The notes beneath the pieces were generated by a model. That model did not search any database. It was not told where the DNA came from and saw only the letters and a program-made list of their open reading frames with translations. 64,000 nt of DNA, from positions 10,543 to 74,542 of the forward strand of contig DASVWH010000091.1 in NCBI GenBank assembly GCA_036389715.1. The letters are read 5' to 3'. The stretch's first letter is position 1; every line of letters begins with the position of its first letter. This DNA comes from DASVWH01 sp036389715 (GTDB taxonomy: Bacteria; Acidobacteriota; Blastocatellia; Pyrinomonadales; Pyrinomonadaceae). A program made the position numbers and the translations under genes. Shown here piece by piece: positions 35,634 to 43,730 of this stretch.

Positions 35634-36458
35634 ATGAGATATTTTGCCGGATGGCTGATGGTTTGTCTGCTCTGCCTGTTGCAGTCTCAAACAGGGCTCG
35701 CGCAGCAGCGCGCGGCGAGAAGAAACAGACGCGCAGACCAGTCGGCGATGCAGCGGGAGATTAATGCTCTCAAGGAAGGCCAGCGGCGGATTCTCTCAGA
35801 GCTTGAAGAGCTGAAAAGGATGCTTCAGGCGAGAGACGGCGGCACGGCGGCTCTCCCGGCCGCGGCCGCGCCCGCACAGCCGCTGCCCCCTGCGGAGATT
35901 GCCTTGAATGCGGATGAGCCTTTCAGGGGCGGACAGCGAGCGCGCGTAGCGATCATCGAGTATTCGGATTTCCAGTGCCCCTTCTGCGGCAGCTATAGCC
36001 GCGAGACCTATCCGCAGCTCGACGAAAACTATCTCAAGACGGGCAAGGTCAAATACGTCTTCCGCGATTTCCCCCTGCCGATGCACCCGCACGCGGAGCA
36101 GGCGGCCGAGGCCGCGCGCTGTGCCGGAGAGCAGTCGAAATTCTGGGAGATGCATGATCGCCTCTTTGCCAACCAGGAGGCGCTGGCCGCCTCGGACCTC
36201 TTCGGGCACGCCAGGGCGCTCGGGCTCGACACAGGCAAATTCAACCAGTGCATGATGAGCAAAAGGCACGCGGGCCAAATCCGCGAGAGTATGAGGGAGG
36301 GCGAAAGGCTCGGGATTGACGGGACACCAGCCTTCCTCATCGCAGTCGCCAGGCCGGGCAGCAGCCAGTTCAAGATCGTCAAGCTCTTGATCGGGGCCGA
36401 ATCCTACGAGAGCTTCAAGACGGTGCTCGACGAGGCGCTCAGGTCGCAGGGAAAGTAG
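35634..36458 (+). CDS. Exported DsbA/Thioredoxin_4 family protein
   Basis: A 274-residue periplasmic oxidoreductase. It has a signal peptide (ends near TGLAQQ, residue 24), a coiled-coil-like helix (MQREINALKEGQRRILSELEELKRML), an Ala/Pro linker, and a DsbA-like domain with IEYSDFQCPFCGSYSRETYP (CPFC near residue 115), YVFRDFPLPMHPHAEQAAEAARCAGEQSKFWEMHD and the cis-Pro loop GIDGTPAFLIAV. This layout (helix plus DsbA domain) is typical of proteins that form or isomerise disulfides in exported proteins. The gene lies 36 bp after the aldehyde dehydrogenase and is followed by a strong hairpin. Confidence 0.9.
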   Translation: MRYFAGWLMVCLLCLLQSQTGLAQQRAARRNRRADQSAMQREINALKEGQRRILSELEELKRMLQARDGGTAALPAAAAPAQPLPPAEIALNADEPFRGGQRARVAIIEYSDFQCPFCGSYSRETYPQLDENYLKTGKVKYVFRDFPLPMHPHAEQAAEAARCAGEQSKFWEMHDRLFANQEALAASDLFGHARALGLDTGKFNQCMMSKRHAGQIRESMREGERLGIDGTPAFLIAVARPGSSQFKIVKLLIGAESYESFKTVLDEALRSQGK

Positions 36459-36521
36459 CAGGCCCGAAACATCGCAGCGTTCTCCTTTGAGAAGACCGAG
36501 AGGAGAAGGCTCCCTGAAACG

Positions 36522-36565
36522 GGAAAAACCACCGTCAGGCAAAGATGCTTGCCGGTGGTTTTTCC
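36522..36565 (+). terminator. Rho-independent-type stem-loop after the DsbA-like gene
   Basis: GGAAAAACCACCG pairs with CGGTGGTTTTTCC (13 bp). An inner GGCAA/TTGCC stem extends the structure, and a T-rich strand lies in the right arm. Placed 63 bp after the stop. Confidence 0.75.
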
Positions 36566-36646
36566 GTCTCGCGGCCCAGACTCCGTGAGCGCCCGATGTT
36601 GATAGTCGCTCGTAAGCTGCCGCTCTAAGTAATTGACGGGCTCCGC

Positions 36647-37618
36647 TTACTGAGTGGTCAGGCTCATGTTGCAGGTGTCGCCCGAAGTGGAGTGCTTCAG
36701 GTTCCGCTGAATGAGATAGTTGCGGGTTCCCATCGTGACGTTATACCAGGCCCCGTTGGCTGCCTGGCGCTGGTTTTGGCCGAAGGTCCAGGCGCACTTG
36801 TCTGCGTTCTCAGCGCCGCCGCTGTCAACCCAGCCCGAGCGCGGATCGGCGTCCGTGACTGCCTCTTCCAGCTCGTGCGCGATGATCGAAACCATGCCGT
36901 CAACACCGGCATTGCCGTTGGGCCCGATGGTCTGAGCGGAGCAGGCGCTGAGGCAACGATTGGCGTTGCCGACAAAGGAGTAGCGGACGTGTCCGGCGCT
37001 CGGCGTCGCCGCCGTGTGCCAGCCGCAATACTTCGTACAGAACCCGGAGGTCTCGGTCACGTCCGAAGAGGTGAGCACGAAATAGACGCCGTTCGGGTCG
37101 TAAGGCAGCTTGCCGCTGGTGATGGAGCTGTTGACGATGGTCAGAATATCGGAGTCGCGCAGGCGCGTGCCGCGCGAGTAGGCATCCGAGGCTTCGCCCT
37201 TGAACAAGGCCCCGCCGCTGATCGTGTAGTTTCCGGCCGAGTAGGTCGTGTTGATCTGAAAATAGGGTGAGCCGCCGACGTTATTGGCAAAGTCTCTGAG
37301 GATTTGCTGGCCGCTCGCGTTGTCAGAGCCGTTGGTTTGGTTCCAGTTGCCGTACCAGATGTAGTAGATGTTCGGTGTCGGAATGAGAGCGCCGCCGTGA
37401 TATGTGATTGCGGGCGTGATGATGCCGGTCGTCCCGGCCGTCACCGCATTGCCGCCCGCGGGCGCATTCGCGTCGTCCTTATTGGGGCGATGTTTGATAA
37501 TCTCGGGCTCGCCTTGTCCCTCGGTCTGTGCATAAGCGGCACTCGATAAGCCGAAGATGGTCAGCAAGGCAATCATTAGATACACGTGGGGGTTCTTGGG
37601 ATTCATAACTCTATTCAC
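36647..37618 (-). CDS. Exported EXORDIUM/PHI-1-like protein
   Basis: A 323-residue secreted protein of the phosphate-induced protein 1 (EXORDIUM) family, best known from plants but also found in bacteria. Seen: signal peptide MNPKNPHVYLMIALLTIFGLSSAAYAQ, ITYHGGALIPTPNIYYIWYGNW, GVYFVLTSSDVTETSGFCTKYCGWHT, and IAHELEEAVTDADPRSGWVD followed by ENADKCAWTFG. The HELEE segment is a conserved family feature reminiscent of metallopeptidase helices. Function in bacteria unknown. The GTG at 37618 was chosen because AAGGAG stands 6 bp upstream; ATG 37606 is an alternative. Confidence 0.85.
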   Translation of the reverse strand: MNRVMNPKNPHVYLMIALLTIFGLSSAAYAQTEGQGEPEIIKHRPNKDDANAPAGGNAVTAGTTGIITPAITYHGGALIPTPNIYYIWYGNWNQTNGSDNASGQQILRDFANNVGGSPYFQINTTYSAGNYTISGGALFKGEASDAYSRGTRLRDSDILTIVNSSITSGKLPYDPNGVYFVLTSSDVTETSGFCTKYCGWHTAATPSAGHVRYSFVGNANRCLSACSAQTIGPNGNAGVDGMVSIIAHELEEAVTDADPRSGWVDSGGAENADKCAWTFGQNQRQAANGAWYNVTMGTRNYLIQRNLKHSTSGDTCNMSLTTQ

Positions 37619-37921
37619 GAGGTTCTCCTTTAGAGAGTCTGTGGCACTGCCCGGAGACAGCACGGAACCTTAAGCTATAAGCTGAGCTAGAGAGGAGTTA
37701 ACTGTAGTTGCAAGCCAGCCTGCTAGAGTGCAAGGGGCCTACGCAATCTACGCTTGATGCGAGAATAAGTCAATGGCATTTCGACGCCCGGCCCTGTTCT
37801 CTGCTCAAGGCCCGGCAACCCTGCCCGGCTCCCGCTTGATTTCGACGCGGCCGCGACCTTAGGATAATTCACTGGAAGGGATCAATTAAATTTTGCCGCC
37901 GCCCCGGTACCGGCAGCCGCC
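37619..37921. other. Intergenic region between divergent genes
   Basis: About 300 bp that should hold the promoters of the EXORDIUM-like gene (minus) and the small exported protein (plus). A possible minus-strand promoter is TTAACT with TATAGC 16 bp away (37674-37701), but it is weak. No gene, RNA or repeat is seen. Confidence 0.35.
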
Positions 37922-37951
37922 ATGCACGCCCCCGTCACGGAGAAGAGCGCG

Positions 37952-38446
37952 ATGATTGACCAGAGCTATTGTAGAAGTCTCCTGTCACTGATCCTCATTT
38001 GCTGCTGGGCTGTCTCGACGCCATCTCTTCCGGCCCGACGGGAGGCCGGGCGAGCGCAGGAGGAACGACGCGGCGCGGGCGGGCAGGGCGGACGGCTGAG
38101 GCCGCCCGACGACCTTAAGTGTCCCGTCAACGATGTCACTTCGTTTACCGGAAGAGTGCTCGCCTATTCTCGCAGGCCGGGCAGCATCTTCATACGCGTT
38201 CGCACGGACGAGAGCACGACCGAGAGCTTCACGCTCCGCTTTCCGAAGGGGCGCGCTCCGCTCGCGCTCTTGCGGCTCGGCGGCGAGCCTTTCAAGCAGG
38301 GCGACTGGGCGCTGGTCGAACGCAGCCGGAAGAGGCTGCGCCCAGGCATCCGCGCGACCGTCTGGGCCTGTTACCGGAATAATCAACCGCAGGCCGAGCT
38401 GATTGATTGGGACACGCGCGGGCCAAATTCCGGGTCGGTCTATTAA
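37952..38446 (+). CDS. Small exported hypothetical protein
   Basis: A 164-residue protein with an N-terminal hydrophobic signal (SYCRSLLSLILICCWAVSTPSLPA) and a basic/Gly-rich linker. A compact beta-rich domain (about 70-155) follows: TSFTGRVLAYSRRPGSIFIRVRTDESTTESFTLRF, FKQGDWALVERSRKRLRPGIRATVW. The fold looks OB-like or SH3-like, but I do not recognise a family. ATG 37952 has GGAG nine bases upstream; ATG 37922 is possible. It precedes the rhodanese lipoprotein by 69 bp on the same strand, so the two may be co-transcribed. Confidence 0.65.
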   Translation: MIDQSYCRSLLSLILICCWAVSTPSLPARREAGRAQEERRGAGGQGGRLRPPDDLKCPVNDVTSFTGRVLAYSRRPGSIFIRVRTDESTTESFTLRFPKGRAPLALLRLGGEPFKQGDWALVERSRKRLRPGIRATVWACYRNNQPQAELIDWDTRGPNSGSVY

Positions 38447-38515
38447 GTCGGGCGAGGGCCCAAAACCCTCACAGGCCAAAAGGTCGTGCAAGCCGATTGC
38501 ACAGGCAGGAGAGAG

Positions 38516-39016
38516 ATGCTTCGAGAGGCCAGGCAAATGATGCGTTATGTTCCACTGAGCGCGCTGCTAATCTGCACCTTCATCGCGCATGCGGCATGTG
38601 ACAGGAAGAGCGAGCAGAGCGCAGGGCGTTCGTCGCCCCCGAGCGCCGGGCCGTCAGCCTCGCCCGCGACTGCTGCGCCCGACGGCGTCAGGCGCGTCAC
38701 CATCGAAGAGTTGCGCGCGGCACAGGCCAGGGGCGAGGCGGTCATAGTGGACGTGCGCGGGCCTGTCGAATACAAGCTCGGCCACATCGCGGGCGCGATC
38801 TCGATGCCGCTCGGAGCGGTCGCGGCGCGCGGCGGCGAGCTGCCGCGCGATAAGCTCATCGTGACCTACTGCGCTTGAACCCACGAGCAACTGAGCGCCC
38901 GTGCGGTGCTGGAATTGAAGCAGAAGGGGATCGAGCGCGGCGCGGCGCTGCTCGGCGGCTGGAACGCATGGCTCGCGCAGCATCTGCCGACAGAGACTTC
39001 GGAACAGGAAGAGTAG
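38516..39016 (+). CDS. Rhodanese-domain lipoprotein with in-frame UGA (selenocysteine candidate)
   Basis: A lipoprotein (lipobox Cys C28 in TFIAHAAC) with a rhodanese domain: VTIEELRAAQARGEAVIVDVRGPVEYKLGHIAGAISMPLG, then LPRDKLIVTYCA, where C119 is the sulfur-carrying cysteine. At codon 121 (38876-38878) the frame meets TGA, then continues with THEQLSARAVLELKQKGIER and LLGGWNAW to a TAG at 39014. That continuation is the normal rhodanese C-terminal half. In my recollection, close relatives read YCACP here, so TGA replaces the second cysteine. A stem-loop at 38894-38910 fits a bacterial SECIS. The alternatives are a nonsense mutation or a sequencing error. AGGAGAGAG precedes ATG 38516. Confidence 0.7.
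38894..38910 (+). promoter_or_regulatory. SECIS-like hairpin downstream of in-frame UGA
   Basis: AGCGCC pairs with GGTGCT (one G-U pair) around the loop CGTGC. The loop begins 21 nt after the UGA, inside the usual bacterial SECIS range, and a G is among the first two loop bases, as expected. The stem is short, so this is suggestive only. Confidence 0.45.
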
Positions 39017-39180
39017 AGCGTCAAAGGGATGAGCACGGGCTTTCGGCCCGCACGCGGCCTGTATCTCGCACACGCCCTGTACGTCGCACACGGTCCGCAC
39101 CCGGCTTGCAGGCCGCCACCCTCGCGCGGCACACGTAAACACTATTCTTGCGAGCCCCGCGACGGCGCGTCTCTCAAGCT

Positions 39181-39218
39181 AAAAGGGGATGCTTTCAGAG
39201 TTGAAAGCATCCCCTTTT
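39181..39218. terminator. Bidirectional rho-independent terminator
   Basis: A perfect 17-bp stem, AAAAGGGGATGCTTTCA with TGAAAGCATCCCCTTTT, around a 4-nt loop (GAGT). It has A/T ends on both sides, so it can stop the rhodanese transcript (plus) and the M43 protease transcript (minus). Confidence 0.92.
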
Positions 39219-39247
39219 GACTAACAGCTGGTTTCGCAGAGCAGTGT

Positions 39248-40180
39248 TTACAGGCCGCGATATTGCAGCGAGAGCGAGTCTGCGCGAGAGGCCTGACCGG
39301 CCGTGAATTCGACCATGCAGGAGTCGTAAGTGTAGTCCATGAAGTTGTAGATCGGATCGAGACCGGCCCTGTTCTTGCAGGTGTCACGACCTACGGGGCA
39401 GCCGCCCGCCGAGGAACGCTCTTCGGGAGTGTCGCTGACCAGGTCGCCGCCGCCTGTACAGCCGCCCTGGAAGGTGTGATAAAGGCCGACCCAGTGACCG
39501 ACCTCGTGCGTTCCCGTGTCGCCCTGGTTGTAGTTGGTTACCGAACCGCCCGGCAGGCTGGAATAGAGACAGACCACGCCGTCCATCTTGGGGTCGCTGG
39601 CGTAGTCCGAGGGGAAGGTCGCCCAGCCGAGCAGGCTTCCGCCGCCCGCATTGTTGGTATAGAAGTTCAGAGCGGCCGCGCCTCCCTGGCGCAGGGCCGT
39701 CTTCATCTCTCTCTCCGCTGCCGTGCCGTTGCCCGTGGCGAACCAAGAATTGTTGGCCGTGCGCGTCGTTCCGGCCAGCGTGAACCTGAAGATGGTGTTG
39801 GACCCGCCCGTCAGGCCGCTGTAGGAATCATTGAGCACCTGAATCTGATTGGCGATCTGCGCATCCGACACATTACCTTTGCCTGTCGTGTCCGTGATGA
39901 CGTGAAAGTAGACGCTGACGGTCACGGTTCCGGTTCTCTCGGCCGAGCCTGTCGTCGCCTGCCGGTTGGCCCTGAACCGATCGTTGGCGTCTGCGATCAA
40001 GCGAGCCGTTTCGTCGTCCGGGTGTCGGGTGGCACACCTGAGGAAAGCGGCGTTGGGGTTGGCATTCTCAGCCGCTTGATCGGAAGCGTGCTGCGCCGAT
40101 GTAAGTTTAGAGGAGCTGCCGATGACTAATGTCAGGGCGAGTGCGCCCAGAATAAAGAGGGCTGCGAACTTACGATTCAT
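39248..40180 (-). CDS. Secreted zinc metalloprotease (M43-like)
   Basis: A 310-residue exported peptidase. It has a signal peptide (MNRKFAALFILGALALTLVIGSSS), a propeptide-like segment (AFLRCATRHPDDETARLIADANDRF), and a catalytic domain with the metzincin motif HEVGHWVGLYH near residue 222, followed by paired cysteines (GGC, VSDTPEERSSAGGCPVGRDTC) and NFMDYTYDSC, the Met-turn region. This matches the M43 cytophagalysin/pappalysin group. It likely digests proteins outside the cell or in the periplasm. GGAGG stands upstream of the ATG, with a small CCCTTAT/ATAAGGG hairpin in the leader at about 40201-40218. Confidence 0.9.
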   Translation of the reverse strand: MNRKFAALFILGALALTLVIGSSSKLTSAQHASDQAAENANPNAAFLRCATRHPDDETARLIADANDRFRANRQATTGSAERTGTVTVSVYFHVITDTTGKGNVSDAQIANQIQVLNDSYSGLTGGSNTIFRFTLAGTTRTANNSWFATGNGTAAEREMKTALRQGGAAALNFYTNNAGGGSLLGWATFPSDYASDPKMDGVVCLYSSLPGGSVTNYNQGDTGTHEVGHWVGLYHTFQGGCTGGGDLVSDTPEERSSAGGCPVGRDTCKNRAGLDPIYNFMDYTYDSCMVEFTAGQASRADSLSLQYRGL

Positions 40181-40384
40181 TCTAATCCTCCGAGGTAGTA
40201 ACCCTTATGCGAATAAGGGGGATTGAGTAACTTTCGGTGAGAGCCGTCGCGCTCTCCCCTGCGGACACGCACCAACGAGATGATGCCGAATCGAGAGATG
40301 AAATGAATGTTGCTTGCTAACAGTGGCGATGATGGTGTGAAGGATGACTGGACAGAATCGTCAACGACCACGAATAGCGACGCT

Positions 40385-40413
40385 ATGCTAGACCGGCAGC
40401 GCCCGCATGTCAA
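40385..40413 (-). promoter_or_regulatory. Sigma-70-type promoter for the M43 protease gene
   Basis: On the minus strand TTGACA (40408-40413), a 17-bp spacer, then TAGCAT (40385-40390). The -35 is a perfect match. The leader to ATG 40180 would be about 200 nt. Confidence 0.6.
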
Positions 40414-40496
40414 CCCGGCCGCGTGAAACCTAGCAAGACAGCTTGGAAGCTATCCTTACCCTTTTATCCGCTCGGACTTCACCTGCTCCCCGGCTA

Positions 40497-40525
40497 TTGC
40501 ATGTGCGGCGCGGAAAGAGTAAGAT
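40497..40525 (+). promoter_or_regulatory. Possible sigma-70-type promoter for the S8 protease gene
   Basis: TTGCAT (40497-40502), a 17-bp spacer, TAAGAT (40520-40525): four of six matches in each box. The leader would be about 280 nt. Confidence 0.42.
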
Positions 40526-40809
40526 GCTCTCGCTTCCCCCGGCATCAAGGCAATTGAATCGGGATTCTACACATGTCTTCACCCGTCCCTGACAACCTCA
40601 AGACGGGCCAGCATCAGGTAGAACAACCAACGCAACATCATCATCTCGCGCTCTCGTAGTCCGCCTGCGAGGTGATACCTCTAGCCCTGGAAGTGTCTCA
40701 AGTGTACTCTGTTCCGACCAGACTCAAAGCTCCCGCAATTTTACGTCGCCCGTGCGGGCGATCTCTACTTCTCACCCGAAACCTTACAATCAAACCCTAA
40801 GGAGAAACT

Positions 40810-42330
40810 ATGAGGAAATTTCTTGCACTGCTGGCTGTCGTGGCACTCTGTGCGATGGCGCTCGTCTCGGGACCTGTCCGCGGCCAGGGGCCCGGCAACA
40901 AGCTGCGTAAAAATGAAAGAAAGGTAGCGGGCAGCTACATCGTCGTGCTCGAAGACTTCGCGGCCGGGCCGAAGGGCGAGCTGTCGGCTGCCCCGAGCGT
41001 GGCGGCTGACCTCGCAGCCAGCTACGGCGGCAGGATCAAGCACATCTACAAGCATGCGGTCAGCGGCTTCTCGGTGCAGATGTCCGAGGCCGAAGCCGCC
41101 GCCCTGAGCCAGGATTACAGGGTCAAGTATGTGGAGGAAGACGGACTGGTCCAGGCGACGACCGTCCAGTCGGGCGCGACCTGGGGACTCGACCGGATTG
41201 ACCAGCGCTCGCTGCCCCTTGACGGCAACTATACCTACAACAACACGGGCGCGGGCGTGAACGTCTACGTCATTGACACGGGCATTCGGCGGACGCACAC
41301 GCAGTTCGGGGGCCGCGCCTTTATCGGCACGGACACCATCGGCGACGGGCAGAACAGCAACGACTGTAACGGCCACGGAACGCACGTCTCGGGAACGATT
41401 GCGGGCAGCACTTACGGCGTCGCCAAGGGCGCGAGGCTGTACGCCGTGCGCGTGCTCGACTGTGCGGGCAACGGCACGGACTCGACCGTCATCGCGGGCG
41501 TTGACTGGGTGACGGCGAATCGCCAGCTTCCGGCGGTAGCCAACATGAGTCTCGGCGGCGGCATCTCCTCTGCGCTCGATACGGCCGTGCAGAATTCCAT
41601 CAACTCGGGCGTGACCTATGCGGTGGCGGCGGGCAATGACGCGGTGGACGCCTGCGGCTCTTCGCCCGCGCGCGTCGGGGCTGCCATCACGGTCGGCTCT
41701 ACGACCAGCACGGATGCTCGCTCTTCGTTCTCCAATTACGGAACCTGCCTCGACATCTTCGCCCCCGGTTCGAGCATCACTTCGTCCTGGAACACGAGCG
41801 ACACGGCGACGAACACCATCAGCGGCACGTCAATGGCGACGCCGCACGTCGCGGGCGTCGCGGCGCTCTTCCTGCAAACCAACACTACGGCCTCGCCTGC
41901 GACCGTGCGTAACCAGATCGTCAACACGGCCACTTCCGGCAAGCTGACCGGCATCGGGACGGGCTCGCCCAACCTGCTGCTCTACTCGCTGCTGACCACG
42001 GGCGGCGGAACGACAGCGCCCTGCACGGCCTGCGAGGCTTACAGCGGTTCGCTTTCGGGTACGGGCGCGGCCCAGTACCAGCCGGGCGGGACCTACTACT
42101 ACAGCTCCATCACCGGCTATCACAAGGGTTGGCTGCGCGGGCCTGCGGGAACGGATTTCGACCTCTACCTGCAAAAGTGGAACGGCTCGGCGTGGGTCAA
42201 CGTGGCCAGCGGCACAAGCTCTAGCTCCAGCGAGGATGTCTCCTACTACGGCTCGGCCGGTTACTACCAGTGGCGGATTTACTCCTACAGCGGCAGCGGC
42301 AGCTATAACTTCTGGATGCAGCGTCCGTAA
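40810..42330 (+). CDS. Secreted S8 serine protease (proteinase K-like)
   Basis: A 506-residue subtilase. The signal peptide ([26 protein letters not shown]) is followed by an I9 propeptide ([10 protein letters not shown] to [11 protein letters not shown], about residues 38-118). The catalytic domain has Asp in [17 protein letters not shown] near 156, His in [14 protein letters not shown] near 190, and Ser in [13 protein letters not shown] near 341. The C-terminal 110 residues ([38 protein letters not shown]) resemble a pre-peptidase C-terminal beta domain. It degrades protein outside the cell after autocleavage of the propeptide. AAGGAG precedes the ATG by 7 bp, within a CCCTAAGGAG block shared with the large BNR gene. 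Confidence 0.94.
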   Translation: MRKFLALLAVVALCAMALVSGPVRGQGPGNKLRKNERKVAGSYIVVLEDFAAGPKGELSAAPSVAADLAASYGGRIKHIYKHAVSGFSVQMSEAEAAALSQDYRVKYVEEDGLVQATTVQSGATWGLDRIDQRSLPLDGNYTYNNTGAGVNVYVIDTGIRRTHTQFGGRAFIGTDTIGDGQNSNDCNGHGTHVSGTIAGSTYGVAKGARLYAVRVLDCAGNGTDSTVIAGVDWVTANRQLPAVANMSLGGGISSALDTAVQNSINSGVTYAVAAGNDAVDACGSSPARVGAAITVGSTTSTDARSSFSNYGTCLDIFAPGSSITSSWNTSDTATNTISGTSMATPHVAGVAALFLQTNTTASPATVRNQIVNTATSGKLTGIGTGSPNLLLYSLLTTGGGTTAPCTACEAYSGSLSGTGAAQYQPGGTYYYSSITGYHKGWLRGPAGTDFDLYLQKWNGSAWVNVASGTSSSSSEDVSYYGSAGYYQWRIYSYSGSGSYNFWMQRP

Positions 42331-42362
42331 CAGACGGGCGCTCTCTGTGTGCCTTAAGGCGA

Positions 42363-42445
42363 AAGGGAGGATGAAGGGCTCGCTCTTCATCCTCCCTTCT
42401 GCTTTATCCTGCCTTTTGCTTTACCCTGCCTTTTGCTTTCTTCCG
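42363..42445 (+). terminator. Hairpin terminator followed by pyrimidine-rich direct repeats
   Basis: AAGGGAGGATGAAG (42363-42376) pairs with CTTCATCCTCCCTT (42385-42398): 14 bp, 8-nt loop, about 30 bp after the protease stop. It is followed to about 42445 by a 17-bp direct repeat (CCTGCCTTTTGCTTTA type). The T-rich right side fits a terminator; the repeats look like a one-sided relative of the heptad elements. Confidence 0.7.
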
Positions 42446-42528
42446 TCCCCCTTGATTATGATGAGCGACTGACATTAGAGACGGGAAGATGCTCCCGCAA
42501 CCTTTTTTCGAGAGGCAGTCCGGGTAAT

Positions 42529-43572
42529 TTGTTTGCACGCTTGATTCACGCGCGAGAGCGCCGCCACTCGCTGCGCGACACCAACAGGCTCGTGCGTCCC
42601 TTCGAGTGGGGCGCGGACTTTATCACGGGGCAGGCCAACGGCGACGACCCGCGCGCACTCTTCAGGCGGCACACGCTCGACGTGCTGAGCCGCAGCGAAG
42701 AGTTCTACGCGCTGCCGCCGGTCTCGGATTACGAGCTTGAAGGCGAGCGCCTGACCTGGACGAGCGCCGTCAGCTCTCCCTCGCCGGAGAACAACACGTC
42801 CCGCGCGCGCTTCTTTCCCGTCGCCTCGCGCGCAGGGACGAGGCCCGCAGGGGAAGCTCGCCCGGCTGTGCTCCTTCTGCCGCAGTGGAATGCGGACGCC
42901 CTGAGCCACGTTGACCTCTGCCGCGTCCTTAACCGCCTGGGCATCTCCGCCCTGAGACTGACGCTGCCCTATCACGAAGAGCGCCGCCCCGCCGAGCTGG
43001 AGCGCGCCGACTATCTCGTCAGCTCGAACGTCGGGCGAACGATTCAATCCGTCAGGCAGGCGGTGCTCGATGCGCGCGCCGCGGTCCGTTGGCTGGCCGA
43101 GCACGGCGGCTATAACCGCATCGGCATCATGGGCACGAGCATCGGCTCATGCACCGCTTTTCTGGCCTTCGCGCACGAACAGCGGATTGATGTCGGGGTC
43201 TTCAATCACGTCTCGGGGTATTTCGCGGATGTCGTCTGGCGCGGAATCTCTACGCAGCACGTCCGGGCCGGGTTCGAGGGCGCGCTCGGGCTCGAAGAGC
43301 TGCGCGAGTACTGGCTGCCCATCAGTCCGATGCCGTTTATCCCGCGCCTGCGGCGGATGCGCCAGCGTCCCATGCGCTTCATCGCGGCCCGTTATGACCT
43401 GACGTTTCCCGTAGACCTCTCGCGCGACGTGATTGCGGAGGCCGGACGCCAGGGCATCCCGCTCGACGTTGCCTGGCTGCCCTGCGGGCACTACACGAGC
43501 GGCGAAAAGCCCTGGGTCTATCTGGACGGCTGGAAGATCGCCTCGTTCTTCAGAAAACACCTCCGGGGCTGA
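42529..43572 (+). CDS. Alpha/beta hydrolase family protein
   Basis: A protein of about 347 residues with an alpha/beta-hydrolase core. AVLLLPQWNADALSHVDLCRVLNRLGISALRLTLPYHEERRP is the first strand and oxyanion region. The nucleophile elbow GTSIGSCTAFLAF follows, then a lid-like insertion, YDLTFPVDLSRDVI with the acid, and the final His in WLPCGHYTSGEKP. This resembles the Abhydrolase_18 type. Esterase or lipase action is likely; substrate unknown. The start is uncertain: TTG 42529 keeps the protein out of the upstream repeat tract, whereas an earlier in-frame TTG at 42433 would translate the repeats. Confidence 0.8.
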   Translation: MFARLIHARERRHSLRDTNRLVRPFEWGADFITGQANGDDPRALFRRHTLDVLSRSEEFYALPPVSDYELEGERLTWTSAVSSPSPENNTSRARFFPVASRAGTRPAGEARPAVLLLPQWNADALSHVDLCRVLNRLGISALRLTLPYHEERRPAELERADYLVSSNVGRTIQSVRQAVLDARAAVRWLAEHGGYNRIGIMGTSIGSCTAFLAFAHEQRIDVGVFNHVSGYFADVVWRGISTQHVRAGFEGALGLEELREYWLPISPMPFIPRLRRMRQRPMRFIAARYDLTFPVDLSRDVIAEAGRQGIPLDVAWLPCGHYTSGEKPWVYLDGWKIASFFRKHLRG

Positions 43573-43598
43573 AGCCCTGCGGCAAGCCGGTCAAGGGC

Positions 43599-43627
43599 TG
43601 GAATTTATCCACGCCGAAACTTATAAT
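43599..43627 (+). promoter_or_regulatory. Possible promoter with perfect TATAAT box
   Basis: TATAAT at 43622-43627 with TGGAAT 17 bp upstream (43599-43604), about 105 bp before the endonuclease-like gene. The -35 is poor. Confidence 0.4.
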
Positions 43628-43730
43628 GGCCGCGCACTTCAAACGGTTGCGCTCGAATCAAGGCCGCCCCTCGCAGGCACTCAAAGCACCTCACCTGACC
43701 CTCAAGACCGCAAAGGAGGCTTCTCACACA

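Larger units (their letters stand above)
40181..40809. other. Long intergenic region with two divergent promoters
   Basis: About 630 bp between the M43 and S8 protease genes, with no gene. It contains a good minus-strand promoter at 40385-40413 and a plausible plus-strand one at 40497-40525, giving leaders of about 200 and 280 nt. A TCGCCCG/CGGGCGA hairpin lies near 40746-40761. Confidence 0.5.

Noticed and set aside
38876..38878. TGA as an ordinary stop of a short rhodanese
   Set aside because: The same frame continues with the full conserved rhodanese C-terminal half to TAG at 39014, so a simple truncation is less likely than recoding. A recent nonsense mutation cannot be excluded without relatives.
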